Notes: a model not told the origin generated them from the sequence alone. A DNA stretch of 64,000 bases from Mesorhizobium sp. (GCF_024509055.1 NZ_JANINM010000538.1:17278-81277), one strand, 5' to 3'. Shown: positions 27,189 to 36,152, counted from the first letter of the stretch. Translations and numbers: made by a program.

Positions 27189-30100
27189 CACGCGTCCTCT
27201 GCCGCTTTTGCTGTCCGCTGAATAAGTCCCGCGCAGCGCGAGAGAGGTTCTAAGTAAGGGCGGTAGAGCGCGTCGTAAACTTCGCGGTGGATGGCATCCC
27301 CGGAATTCACGAGTCGCTCAAGAATCGATTGCATCGCCACGAGATAGCTCGTGCGCGTGCCGTCCGGCCGCGGGTCCCGCAGGTGCATGGAATTCGGCGC
27401 CCAGGCCGCATCGACGAACAAGACGCGGGTCTTGCACCCATTGCGCATCGAGCGCCCGATGGTCTGGATCACATCTATCATCACATCGGCGACAAACGCG
27501 TCGGTGAGGTTTCCGAGTGTGCCTACGCGGATGGAATGGCGCAGGAGCCGTCTCACGTCAGCAAGCGCGGCGCGGCGCGCAGCGCGCAGCGCGTTTGCCA
27601 AATCTGTCACACTATCGTGCGCCGGGAAACGCAGCGCATCGAAGTTCATGGAGTCTCGGCCGACCATCCCGGCTACGAAGTCGAAGCTCTCCTGCGCTGG
27701 GTGTGGACGGGTGAGAAAGGCAACTGTGCCAATGGCCGCCTTATCGAACAAATCTGAATTCCGAAACAATGGGCCGCCAAACACGATGTTAACGCCCCGG
27801 GACAATGCCTTCATTGGAAATACGACTGCGTCCCAGTCATCGCGCTGCCCGAGCCTCTCGACTTGGGCTGCTGTGATATAATCGCCTTGGTTCTTTTCCG
27901 GCACGCTATCGACCACAGCGACTATCCGGCGTCCGACGCGTTCGGCGACGGCCATAGCATGGTCTTTGACCAAGCGGACCTGTTCGTAACCGTTCACGAC
28001 AAACGCAACCCTTCGGCCGCCAGAAAACCTGTCCGCGACCAAGGCTGGCAGCGCAGCGTTGTCACCTCGCACGAAATGGTCGACCATTGCCCGCAGGATT
28101 CGCTCTCGGTCGTCATAGGGCGCTCCGGAGAAACGGAGCGCTCGCGATGGATCCTGAGGGTCCGATATTGGCCGGAGCAGGTAGCGTGAATCCCGCCAAG
28201 CCTCGTCCGATTGGACCCGGCGCAGCACGTAGTCCGGACCGACTGGGACGTGGAACGACGGACTGTCGAGCAGGAAGGATGTCGCGCTCGTCAAGAGAAC
28301 GTTAGGTCCGCGACTGACGCCGTCGTGGCGCAGAAGCTCGTGCAGGCGATAGAGGAAGAGGCGGGGAGCCCCCTCGAAGGTGACGTAGTGCAGCGACAGG
28401 CTTGTTCTGCGGCCCCGCTGCTGGAACAGAAATCGCACGCCAGCAAGGCGGCCTGTAACCGCGTCTGGCACGAGCCGGGCAGAATCCGCGCTGATGCCGT
28501 CCCGGAAGATCGGCGCCTTGTGCACACCTTCCGCCATCATAGCATGCTGGGCCGGGACCAAAGACAAGAACTGCATGACGACGCTTGAGACGTTCACCAG
28601 GAACGAGAATAGCGCCACGGCGCGCGGCTTGGCATGCTCGGGGTTCGGCGGAACGAACCCGAACATGGCTTCGCGTGCCAATTCCACCGCCTCAGCCTTC
28701 TGGACGTGCGATGGATAGGAAATCCAGTCGAGCAGCGCGTCTACGCACGCGCGGAACGCGCCTTGTACCTCGTCTTCGCTTTTTCCTAGCGCGACCGCGG
28801 TCCGCACGAGGTCGAAGTCGCGCTCGCCGAGCCCCGCCGCATCCTGCGACCGGAATAGGGCCTGGCGGACGCAACCGTCCCAGAAGGCCATGATCGCGCC
28901 GATCCGCTCGTCCTCGGCCGCGCGCTCGGCGTCGGTCATTGTCTGGCGGTCGCCACGTCGAAAGAGGTCTGCAGCCACGCGGTTCCCCGTGACAAACGCG
29001 TCGTCATACTCAGCAAGGAAGCGAGATCCGCTCGGCGCACGGTCGTCTTGAAGCTGCCGGATAAGCGCCCGGTTGAGGTCCATGAACCGCGTCGCCTTGC
29101 TCGCGTAGTCGGCAACGTTGCTCCCGGTTCGGTCGTTCTCGCCGAGGGCTAGAGGCTTCAGAAGATCGTCAAGCAGCCGGTTTTCATAGGAGGACTTCGC
29201 GCCGGAAATGCTGATTTCCGAAACAGCCTGCCGGTCAAGTGCTGACTGGATTCCGTCGGCCTCGTCCGCGATAACGACGTCCGCAGTCCGGGCGACCATC
29301 TCTAGATGGCGGAGATGCTCCTCTGCAAAATGCGGCGGCAAGCGCGTGTCAAGCGACATCACGTGGCCCAGCCAGACATGGCGCTCGGCGAGTTGGCGGG
29401 AAGCCTTCATGCGTCCGCACCAGGATGCTGCCGGGCAAAGCGAAACGCTTTCGGTAGGACGCAATTCGCCGTTCGCCTTCAGTCGCGCCTGGACGACGTT
29501 CGCGCAGGGCGGGTCGAGGTGAGGAAAGGGTTGTTCGGGACGGTAGTCGTCGTCGAAACCGGCGAGTGCGCAATTGACGGACATGAGGTCTGCGAACGGC
29601 ACCGTCCGGCCAAAGCCCCGCGCCTCGTCCAGGGACCCGATGCGCTCCGCGAGTTTGCGCGCGTGGCGTAGACGTGTCTCGGCCGACTGCCCCATGAGCA
29701 GGCCGACCTCGATGCCGTAACTATATAGCTCCGACATAAGGTTGAAGGAGACTTCGATAGATGGAAGAAGCACGACCGTTCGTAGCGATCGTTCGTAAAA
29801 CCAGGCCACCAGGAGAGTCACAAGCGTGGTCTTGCCCGTGCCCGGCAATCCGATCATGTGTTTGAGCCCATCAAGCTGGATATATTCGACAGGTTCGAGC
29901 TGGGAACGGTCGGCGGCGGGCTGAAGAACCTCCACCTTGACAGTGCCGGCGGCATCCCAGAGGCGGCGGGACCAGCCCTTCGATGCTCGGTTGGCGTCCG
30001 CAGCATCGATGGAGTCGAAGCGCTCAGCGATGGCCTGAAGGTCAGCGAGAGGAATCGTCACAGGCGCCCGGGGCCGCAGCGCGCTGTCGTGGCGGGGGGC

Positions 30101-30613
30101 GACTCCGAGGTTCTGGGCAACGTCCGAGAGATCGAGAGTAATCCGGCGTCCGCCGACCTGCCTCGGCTCGACCGCAAACGACCTCCTCGCGTCCGCAGCG
30201 GCAAGTCCATGCTCACGAAGCGGCAGCCCCGCCGCCAGTGCGTCAGACCACTGGACGATCCTGGGGTCGTTGCCTGCCGTCCGCCGGAAGCTGATATTCC
30301 GAGACTTGGGATTAATCTGAAACGGTTGGTCGACGTAGCTATCGTCTTCCTGCCGGCGGCTCTCCTCCCAGGTGAGGAACTCATAAACTGCTTGGCGCAG
30401 ATCACTCTCGGAGGTATAGCTCACGCCTAACTGACGAAGAGAGAAGGCGGCGCGCGCGAAGGGTGCCCCGGCCGCATGGTCGGACACGGAGCCGAAGCCG
30501 GTCAAAAGAGGCGGGATGTCGGCAAGAGCCGAGAGACCGAGGAATTGATCCACTGCCGCGCAAAGCCACTGCACGGCAACGATGCGTGTGAAACCCTCCG
30601 GCTTTGCCCTCAA
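27188..30613 (-). CDS. DinG/XPD-like helicase of a pPIWI-RE operon
   Basis: A 1141-residue superfamily 2 helicase with an N-terminal domain of about 230 residues resembling the pPIWI_RE_Z domain. Walker A is GLPGTGKTT (K261) and the DEAH-box position reads ADEAD near 448. A LLTSATS segment (motif III-like) and a motif VI-like QTIGRSMRNG lie near the C-terminus. Four cysteines at 348, 370, 393 and 399 lie between Walker A and the DEAH box, as in the iron-sulphur domain of DinG/XPD. I chose TTG 30613 because it overlaps the nuclease stop in TTGA and has GGAG upstream; the open frame extends to 30670 without ATG. It would unwind nucleic acid for the neighbouring PIWI-like and nuclease proteins. 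Confidence 0.82.
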   Translation of the reverse strand: MRAKPEGFTRIVAVQWLCAAVDQFLGLSALADIPPLLTGFGSVSDHAAGAPFARAAFSLRQLGVSYTSESDLRQAVYEFLTWEESRRQEDDSYVDQPFQINPKSRNISFRRTAGNDPRIVQWSDALAAGLPLREHGLAAADARRSFAVEPRQVGGRRITLDLSDVAQNLGVAPRHDSALRPRAPVTIPLADLQAIAERFDSIDAADANRASKGWSRRLWDAAGTVKVEVLQPAADRSQLEPVEYIQLDGLKHMIGLPGTGKTTLVTLLVAWFYERSLRTVVLLPSIEVSFNLMSELYSYGIEVGLLMGQSAETRLRHARKLAERIGSLDEARGFGRTVPFADLMSVNCALAGFDDDYRPEQPFPHLDPPCANVVQARLKANGELRPTESVSLCPAASWCGRMKASRQLAERHVWLGHVMSLDTRLPPHFAEEHLRHLEMVARTADVVIADEADGIQSALDRQAVSEISISGAKSSYENRLLDDLLKPLALGENDRTGSNVADYASKATRFMDLNRALIRQLQDDRAPSGSRFLAEYDDAFVTGNRVAADLFRRGDRQTMTDAERAAEDERIGAIMAFWDGCVRQALFRSQDAAGLGERDFDLVRTAVALGKSEDEVQGAFRACVDALLDWISYPSHVQKAEAVELAREAMFGFVPPNPEHAKPRAVALFSFLVNVSSVVMQFLSLVPAQHAMMAEGVHKAPIFRDGISADSARLVPDAVTGRLAGVRFLFQQRGRRTSLSLHYVTFEGAPRLFLYRLHELLRHDGVSRGPNVLLTSATSFLLDSPSFHVPVGPDYVLRRVQSDEAWRDSRYLLRPISDPQDPSRALRFSGAPYDDRERILRAMVDHFVRGDNAALPALVADRFSGGRRVAFVVNGYEQVRLVKDHAMAVAERVGRRIVAVVDSVPEKNQGDYITAAQVERLGQRDDWDAVVFPMKALSRGVNIVFGGPLFRNSDLFDKAAIGTVAFLTRPHPAQESFDFVAGMVGRDSMNFDALRFPAHDSVTDLANALRAARRAALADVRRLLRHSIRVGTLGNLTDAFVADVMIDVIQTIGRSMRNGCKTRVLFVDAAWAPNSMHLRDPRPDGTRTSYLVAMQSILERLVNSGDAIHREVYDALYRPYLEPLSRCAGLIQRTAKAAEDA

Positions 30614-31698
30614 ACACCAAACTCCGTCATCACATCGCCGACCGACATGAACTCGATGCCCTCCGGGCAACCGGACACCAGAGAAGCGGTGCGAACGTAA
30701 TCGCGGTCGATCCGGATCAAGAAGTCCGGTATCGCCACGATCCTGCGACGAAACGCAGCCAAGCCGCCTATACCGCGAGCGAAGCGCTCCCCGATCACGG
30801 CCGCGCTCGAATAGGACTTCACGTCGATACCCACCTCGATTCCGCCGATGCTGATGTCGGCGGCGTCACACATAGGGTACAGCTCGACGTCGGGCCTGCG
30901 AGGCCGCAGGAAGTCATAGAGACTAATCTCCGGGAGTCCGGGACCGACCCAATAAGTCATGATTGCGGGATCTGCGACTCTCCACTCGTTCGGTGCCGCA
31001 ACTTCATGTTGGTCTCCGACGATGGCTTCTGGCCACGACATCCGGCACTCCCGGACTGCACAGCGCCCAAGCGGATACGAGACCCGGTCGGAAACCGGAA
31101 TAAGTGGCGACGAGCAGTGGCCGCAGATACGAAGTGTTCGTCCGTGAAGTGCTGAGGCCGGCAACGGCCGGAAAAAGCTGGGAAGGTCTCCTGCGAGCTC
31201 TGGCACCTCCTGTGCAAATGCAAGCACCTCCGAACGGCGCCGACAGGGTTGGCGGACAATGTTCTCGCGAACGAGTCGGTAAAGCTGGGGCGCTGCGGCA
31301 CCGACAGCCGACAACGCGGTTCGAAGGCGCTCGTGAAATATATCTTCGGCAATTCCTGACTCGTCACCGATATTGGCCAGTTGGAGGCAGTCCTCCGTCG
31401 GGGTGCCATAGCCTGGGTCGACGAGTATAGCAGCCCGCTCATCGCAACGGGCAAAGGCAATAGGACCCCACTCTCCAACTGGCAGACAGGCCATCGCCGT
31501 GAAGGAATTCACTTGGGCGCCGATATCTTGCTCGTAACCGTCGCGGAGGGCAATTGCAGAGACCAACGCCATCCCTCGGCGGAGGGTCTCGGGCATCGAC
31601 GGTCCTTGGCACAGCACATCGCCGGAGGTGACAGAGGCCCGGTGAGCTTCCACTAATCCCCGCGCGGCCATTCGAACGGCAATGCTCGCCCGGTCCAT
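30610..31698 (-). CDS. PD-(D/E)xK nuclease of a pPIWI-RE operon (pPIWI_RE_Y plus REase)
   Basis: A 362-residue predicted DNase, first of the four overlapping genes. The N-terminal ~190 residues resemble the pPIWI_RE_Y domain, including the PTEDC segment. A zinc ribbon follows: C192-x2-C195 and C213-x4-C218. The nuclease core is VELYPMCDAADISI, then IEVGIDVKSY, giving D281, E288 and D292-V-K294 as the PD-(D/E)xK site. The C-terminal GIEFMSVGDVMTEFG closes the fold. The ATG at 31698 lies inside a TATAAT hexamer with GAGG 13 bases upstream, so the start is less certain; M10 is the next ATG. Its stop overlaps the helicase start. The family call rests on motif pattern and operon order. Confidence 0.82.
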   Translation of the reverse strand: MDRASIAVRMAARGLVEAHRASVTSGDVLCQGPSMPETLRRGMALVSAIALRDGYEQDIGAQVNSFTAMACLPVGEWGPIAFARCDERAAILVDPGYGTPTEDCLQLANIGDESGIAEDIFHERLRTALSAVGAAAPQLYRLVRENIVRQPCRRRSEVLAFAQEVPELAGDLPSFFRPLPASALHGRTLRICGHCSSPLIPVSDRVSYPLGRCAVRECRMSWPEAIVGDQHEVAAPNEWRVADPAIMTYWVGPGLPEISLYDFLRPRRPDVELYPMCDAADISIGGIEVGIDVKSYSSAAVIGERFARGIGGLAAFRRRIVAIPDFLIRIDRDYVRTASLVSGCPEGIEFMSVGDVMTEFGV

Positions 31699-31756
31699 TA
31701 TACTTGTCGTGCCTCAGCAAACTGTGACGCTTGCACCGAACGAGACCGATGCTTGT

Positions 31757-32161
31757 CTACCGACATGTACGCCAGTTCATTTCCCCGAAACACGGGATTG
31801 CGACCCCACCCAATGAAATTGGGGAGACTATACAAGTTAATTCTGGAGCGCAATTCTGCCGAATAAGGAAACGGTGGAATAGACGGGCCTTTTCGAAGGG
31901 CGAGCCTAGTTCCGACAGCATCCTCTTGATCGTGCGACATCGGGCAATTGAGGCCATGGAGGCGGCCATAGATGGCGACACCGGCGAGCTGTCAGGTTGC
32001 TCCTCGAGCGTCGATTGGGTCAATGTGATCTTGTAAGATTGCATCACTTCGTCTGGCGACAATCCCCAGCCTCGGTCGGCGCGAGCGATTGTGATCGGCA
32101 GGACGTGGGCCAGCGCGAGGCCATGGAAAGCTGAGGCAACCAAGCGCGAGGCCCTTCCCAT
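31757..32161 (-). CDS. Hypothetical protein upstream of the pPIWI-RE operon
   Basis: A 134-residue protein with no family I recognise. It has a predicted helical N-terminus (LVASAFHGLALAHVLPITIAR), a hydrophilic middle rich in Ser and Pro (EEQPDSSPVSPS) and a short C-terminus. The ATG at 32161 is preferred because GGGAGG sits 7 bases upstream; the open frame continues further. It lies 37 bases after mucR and 58 bases before the nuclease gene on the same strand, so it may be the first gene of the pPIWI-RE transcript. Whether it is translated needs experimental proof. Confidence 0.5.
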   Translation of the reverse strand: MGRASRLVASAFHGLALAHVLPITIARADRGWGLSPDEVMQSYKITLTQSTLEEQPDSSPVSPSMAASMASIARCRTIKRMLSELGSPFEKARLFHRFLIRQNCAPELTCIVSPISLGGVAIPCFGEMNWRTCR

Positions 32162-32198
32162 CGCACGTCCTCCCGTTGTCGCCACACGCCTCAAGCTA

Positions 32199-32636
32199 TC
32201 AGCGGGCCTTCCGCGGTGTCGACTTCTTTGCAACCTTGGCTTGGGCTTTCCGACCAAGTCCCATGGACTTGGCCATTTCCGACCGCGCAGCTGCATAATT
32301 GGGCGCCACCATAGGATAGTCCGCCTTCAATCTCCACTTCTCGCGGTATTCGTCCGGAGTGAGGCCATAATGAACACCAAGATGGCGCTTCAGCGATTTG
32401 AACTTCTTTCCGTCTTCGAGGCACACGATGTAGTCGGGAAATACCGACCTCTGTGGATTGACTGCGGGCGCCTGCGCCGGCGTCTCAGGTTCGGCTTCCT
32501 GGCCGATCCTTGAAAGCGATGAGTTCACGCTAGAAATCAGTTCGGGCAGGGAGGTCACGGGCACCGCGTTCTTACTTACGTATGCGGACACGATGTCGGC
32601 GGTAAGCTCGATCAGATTGACGGTATCGTCGGCCAA
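32199..32636 (-). CDS. mucR: MucR/Ros-family transcriptional regulator with intact zinc site
   Basis: A 145-residue H-NS-like/zinc-finger regulator of the MucR/Ros family, which in rhizobia controls exopolysaccharide, motility and symbiosis genes by binding AT-rich DNA. The N-terminal oligomerisation segment is LIELTADIVSAYVSKN. The zinc finger reads CLEDGKKFKSLKRHLGVHYG, with the Ros-type ligand set Cys, Asp, His, His all present. I chose the TTG at 32636 because AAGGAG is 7 bases upstream; there is no better ATG. The second MucR at 59667 uses the same kind of TTG start. It heads a same-strand series leading into the pPIWI-RE genes. Confidence 0.92.
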   Translation of the reverse strand: MADDTVNLIELTADIVSAYVSKNAVPVTSLPELISSVNSSLSRIGQEAEPETPAQAPAVNPQRSVFPDYIVCLEDGKKFKSLKRHLGVHYGLTPDEYREKWRLKADYPMVAPNYAAARSEMAKSMGLGRKAQAKVAKKSTPRKAR

Positions 32637-33000
32637 GCAAATTCTCCTTTGAAGGTATTGGTCTACCAAGAAACCCCAGTTGATTTGTTCAACAGAAGAA
32701 CTGCACTTTATATTGGTAAAGGCAACTGGTTTATGCCTGCTCGGTCGGCTCCCGTAGAATCTTCCGACTCTTTGGGGAATGTTTTCCCGGCCCGCCGAGT
32801 GCTAATGGGGCCAACGTCGGATAGGTTGCTGCGAACGGGGCCTCGGTGACATCGTCGCCGAGGTCCGATACGGAAAGCCAAAGAAGGCCAGCCATCGCGT
32901 CCAATACTTACAGCCAGCAGTAACGCTTCCTAGGCTCTAGTTGGCGGATTGATAACTGCCCAATTTGAGAATCTAATGCGGCGTTCCCAGGGGGACGGGC
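32637..33000. other. Divergent intergenic region between mucR and a secreted-protein gene
   Basis: About 360 bases without coding potential. The part next to mucR is AT-rich with short T-runs, suitable for mucR promoter and autoregulation. Near 32772-32789 there is a GGGGAATGTTTTCCC imperfect dyad similar to one at 13129-13146. No clear terminator or RNA gene was seen. Confidence 0.5.
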
Positions 33001-34116
33001 ATGAAGGGGAAACTCGCGTCCGTTGTCACCGTGTCGCTGGCGTTGCTCGTTCCAGGCGGAATGGCGCGTGCGCTGGAATACCAGCTTCCGTCTGACCCGA
33101 TTTCTCCTACTTCGGCCAGCGAATGCGACGAGGTCTATGACCAGTATTCCGCGATCGCCGATCAAGTTGGCACCCGCGCCAAGGCGGCGGGAGACCAGGC
33201 ATGGGCGATCGTCCTGCAGTCGGGACCTGGCGATCCGGAAGCCAAATCCCTTTACGCGCAGTCTGGCCAGCTGTTCGACGAGGCTTCCCAAATCCGCTCC
33301 GAAGGCTCTGCCGCCCGTCTTCGCTGCATGAAGCAGGTGTATGCATATCAGGCGTCCCATCAGGACGAACAGCGGCTTGGCTCTTACGGTTCGCCCGGGA
33401 AGTATGCCGCGGACCTGAGCGGCCCGGTGGCGAAGGCAGCGGCGCTGAACGGCATCAAGACCTTGGATGAACTGGGGAAAATCCCTCCAGACCTGGCGAT
33501 CTTTGAAAAGGTGAACAAGATCGGCGAGACGGTGAGCGACCTCTCTGGACGTGGAGGGGCCGGAGGCTACCTAAGCCAGTTGGTCGGTGGTGTCTCAGAC
33601 CTACAGCAGTGGGGGCCGCTGCGGACCTTCATGGTCAAGAACTCGCTTAGAGAGCTCCTTGCGATCAACAGCGCGGCGACGTCGGCCCTGCAGTCCGAAC
33701 TGTCGTCGTTCGACAGTTCGGAGATTGACCGCATGGTTTCAGACGCACGCCGGGCCGACAGCACGCTTCTCTCGGGGAACGTGCCAGCGTCGGGCTCGTC
33801 AGGAGCGGACACGTTGTCGGACGAGGAACTGGAGGCGTATCGCGAGCACCAAGGCATGTATGCCGGAAGGGGAGAGGCATACGAAGAAGCCGTCGCGAGC
33901 ATGCAGCGTGAGTACAGGAAAGTTGTCGGTCGCCCTGCTTCGAACGGCGGCGGGCGAAGTGGCACCCGGTATTCAGCCACACAGTGTCAGCAGCTGCTGG
34001 AGCAAATCCAGGAATACAATCAGCTACTTCCTCAATATTCGGCAGCAGGGCAGGGCGCCATGATCCAGATGGGCATAAACGCCAACCAAAGCGCCTGCAA
34101 CAGGGGGTGTCGATGA
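33001..34116 (+). CDS. Secreted hypothetical protein, paired with an ankyrin lipoprotein
   Basis: A 371-residue protein with a clear signal peptide (MKGKLASVVTVSLALLVPGGMARA) and a mostly helical, Ala/Ser/Gln-rich mature part. Cysteines are at the ends of the mature region (SECDEVYDQY, RCMKQVYAY, ATQCQQL, CNRGCR) and may form disulphides. No known domain was recognised. ATG 33001 follows an AGGGGGACGGG ribosome site. Its stop overlaps the next start in ATGA, so it works with the ankyrin-repeat protein, probably as a periplasmic pair. A role in contact, toxin or envelope biology is only a guess. Confidence 0.75.
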   Translation: MKGKLASVVTVSLALLVPGGMARALEYQLPSDPISPTSASECDEVYDQYSAIADQVGTRAKAAGDQAWAIVLQSGPGDPEAKSLYAQSGQLFDEASQIRSEGSAARLRCMKQVYAYQASHQDEQRLGSYGSPGKYAADLSGPVAKAAALNGIKTLDELGKIPPDLAIFEKVNKIGETVSDLSGRGGAGGYLSQLVGGVSDLQQWGPLRTFMVKNSLRELLAINSAATSALQSELSSFDSSEIDRMVSDARRADSTLLSGNVPASGSSGADTLSDEELEAYREHQGMYAGRGEAYEEAVASMQREYRKVVGRPASNGGGRSGTRYSATQCQQLLEQIQEYNQLLPQYSAAGQGAMIQMGINANQSACNRGCR

Positions 34117-36152
34117 CCGGACGCAGGTCCACGCTTGGCTTCCTGTCTTTCGGAGCCGCCGTTGCCTTGGCGGCGTGCCTCGGGGCCACGACGGGTCCGG
34201 CATTCGCGGAAGACGCGGGTGCGCAGCCGAAACTGACGACGGGAGGTGCGTCTTCCTCGTCAGCTGGCTTGACGAAGACGATAGAAGACCTGCGAAAAGG
34301 CAGCCTCACCCAAGCCGAGTTCAAGTCACTTGACGGCAAGGCGGTGGGAGACGCCCTTTCCTATCTCGCCGGCCGCAATGATGCCGAGATGATCAAGCGT
34401 CTCGTAGCCTTGGGCGCTTCGCCAGACCAGCCTAACTCGTTTGGCACGAACGCGTTGATCGTCGCGATCGGAGGGGACAGCCTAGCCGCCGCATCGGCGT
34501 TGATCGCCGCCGGAGCCAATCCGAAGTCGGAGACGGCGAGAAGCACCCCCCTCGACTATGCGAGCAAGGTAGGCTCGATCGAGATGAAGGCCCTGCTGGA
34601 CGGCAAGGTCCTCGATGCCGGGGAGCGACTTCGCTTGGCCGCCAGGAAAGGCTACCTGGAAGCCATTCGCGAGTTGGCCAAGTCCGGCGTGGACCTGAAT
34701 TCGGCGGACGGCCAAGGCGTGACTCCGATCCTGGAGGCAGCCCAGGCAGGCAACCATGAAGCGGTCAACACGCTGCTCAAGCTCGGCGCAGGCCCGGACG
34801 GCTCGCCGAAGGCTCAGGTCACCCCGCTGGCGGTAGCTATCGTTCTCGGGGACGCGGAGATGGCCAAGGCCTTGCTGGACGCCCACGCATATCCAGACAT
34901 GAAGGTGCAGGGCGTTCCGACGCTTACGCTGGCCGTGGCCGCGGGCAGAAAGGAAATCGTGGACCTCCTCCTTGCCGCGCAGGCGGACAAGGGAATCAAG
35001 GGGGACGATGGCACCAGGCCGGCGGACGTCGCCGCGGTTATGGGACAATCCTCCCTTGCACAGGAGCTTGGCGGGTCAAGCGCGTTCAAACCCGCGACGG
35101 ATCTGTTTGCCGCGATAAAGGCCAATGACGAGGACAAGGTGAAGGCCGACCTGCGTGCCGGGACGGACCCTAACCAGAAGAATGAGGAAGGATATCCGGC
35201 CCTGGTCTATGCGGCCGCTTTCGGGAACAGCCGTCTGGTCCATGACCTCTTGGTGGCGGGAGCTGATCCGACGACTGTCGGTCCTGGCGCTGTCTCCGCT
35301 ATCCTTGCCGCCTACGCGCGCAAGGATACGGAAGAAGCGGTTTCCATCGCGAAGACATTGCTCGAGGGAAATCCTGATGTAGCCCGGCGGCTCCTGACCA
35401 TGAAGGACGCGAAAGGAAGGTCGGCGGCAGTAGTCATGGCCGCCCATGCCCGCTACCTGGATGATCTTGTTTCCTTTATGGACCGAGCCCAGGTCGCGCA
35501 GTTGGCCAATGCGCAGGACGGAGATGGCATAACCCCGCTTGAGGCGGCTGTCTTGGCCGACAACGATGACATCGTGAAAGAATTCATCGATGCCGGAACT
35601 GAACCGGACAAGGTGAAAGGGGATATGTCGCTGCAGGACCTGGCGCGCGCCCGGGGTTCGTGGGCGGCCCTGGCCCGGCTGCCGAGCGACCGTGTCCTTC
35701 CTGACGGCCTCGAGAAAGGAGCGTCGCAGTCCGTGAAGAAGGATTTTCAGTCTCTCCTTGCCCAGTGGGGATACTACAAAGGCAAGGTGGACGGGACTTT
35801 CGGGAAGGCGGCGTTGGCGGCCGCCGCGGCGTTCTTCAAGGACCGCGGCAAGGAGATCCGGAAGATGGAGGAGAGCGGTTCCGATCCAATCCCGCGCGAG
35901 GAGAGACCAGGTGCAGCACCAGGCGATGCCAAGTTGACGTTGGCTTGGCCCAGCGAAGGAGGCGGTTGCACGTGGAAAGTCATCGACTGGAACCCCAGGA
36001 ACAGGAATTCTTCCGCCAGCTTCGTCGGCTGCGTCAAGGGAGGGAACGAATGGAACTCCCACGGGATTGGCTACACGGTCTTCGGTGATGGCTCGGAAGA
36101 GATCCTGCTTTTCGGCGACGGAGGATGGAAAGGAGAGGTCCAACTGAAGTGA
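34113..36152 (+). CDS. Secreted ankyrin-repeat protein with a peptidoglycan-binding-like domain
   Basis: A 679-residue exported protein. The signal peptide contains LAAC (residues 19-22), a lipobox-like site, so it may be a lipoprotein; an AFA-E site further on would suit signal peptidase I instead. Residues about 65-560 hold many ankyrin repeats (for example LVALGASPDQPNSFGTNALI, GNHEAVNTLLKLGAGPDGSP, NSRLVHDLLVAGADPTTVG). Residues about 540-590 resemble a PG_binding_1 repeat (LLAQWGYYKGKVDGTFGKAA). The C-terminal ~80 residues (WKVIDWNPRNRNSSASF...) are unassigned. It is coupled to the preceding secreted protein by ATGA. A periplasmic protein-interaction role is likely. Confidence 0.85.
   Translation: MTGRRSTLGFLSFGAAVALAACLGATTGPAFAEDAGAQPKLTTGGASSSSAGLTKTIEDLRKGSLTQAEFKSLDGKAVGDALSYLAGRNDAEMIKRLVALGASPDQPNSFGTNALIVAIGGDSLAAASALIAAGANPKSETARSTPLDYASKVGSIEMKALLDGKVLDAGERLRLAARKGYLEAIRELAKSGVDLNSADGQGVTPILEAAQAGNHEAVNTLLKLGAGPDGSPKAQVTPLAVAIVLGDAEMAKALLDAHAYPDMKVQGVPTLTLAVAAGRKEIVDLLLAAQADKGIKGDDGTRPADVAAVMGQSSLAQELGGSSAFKPATDLFAAIKANDEDKVKADLRAGTDPNQKNEEGYPALVYAAAFGNSRLVHDLLVAGADPTTVGPGAVSAILAAYARKDTEEAVSIAKTLLEGNPDVARRLLTMKDAKGRSAAVVMAAHARYLDDLVSFMDRAQVAQLANAQDGDGITPLEAAVLADNDDIVKEFIDAGTEPDKVKGDMSLQDLARARGSWAALARLPSDRVLPDGLEKGASQSVKKDFQSLLAQWGYYKGKVDGTFGKAALAAAAAFFKDRGKEIRKMEESGSDPIPREERPGAAPGDAKLTLAWPSEGGGCTWKVIDWNPRNRNSSASFVGCVKGGNEWNSHGIGYTVFGDGSEEILLFGDGGWKGEVQLK

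Noticed and set aside
30614..30670. Longer N-terminus for the helicase, starting at 30670
   Set aside because: It would overlap the nuclease gene by 60 bases and has no ATG; TTG 30613 overlaps the stop by 4 bases with a ribosome site, like the other junctions.
15328..31698. BREX, DISARM, Zorya, Druantia or Wadjet as the identity of the four-gene locus
   Set aside because: No PglX-type methyltransferase, no PglZ, no MotAB-like pair, no DUF1998 helicase and no condensin-like subunit are present; nuclease, helicase and PIWI-like segments agree with pPIWI-RE instead.
13129..32789. Two near-identical 18-base dyads (13129-13146 and 32772-32789) flanking the conflict operon, possible attachment sites
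   Set aside because: One pair of 17/18 matches is expected by chance in a window of this size, and there is no integrase or flanking target gene.
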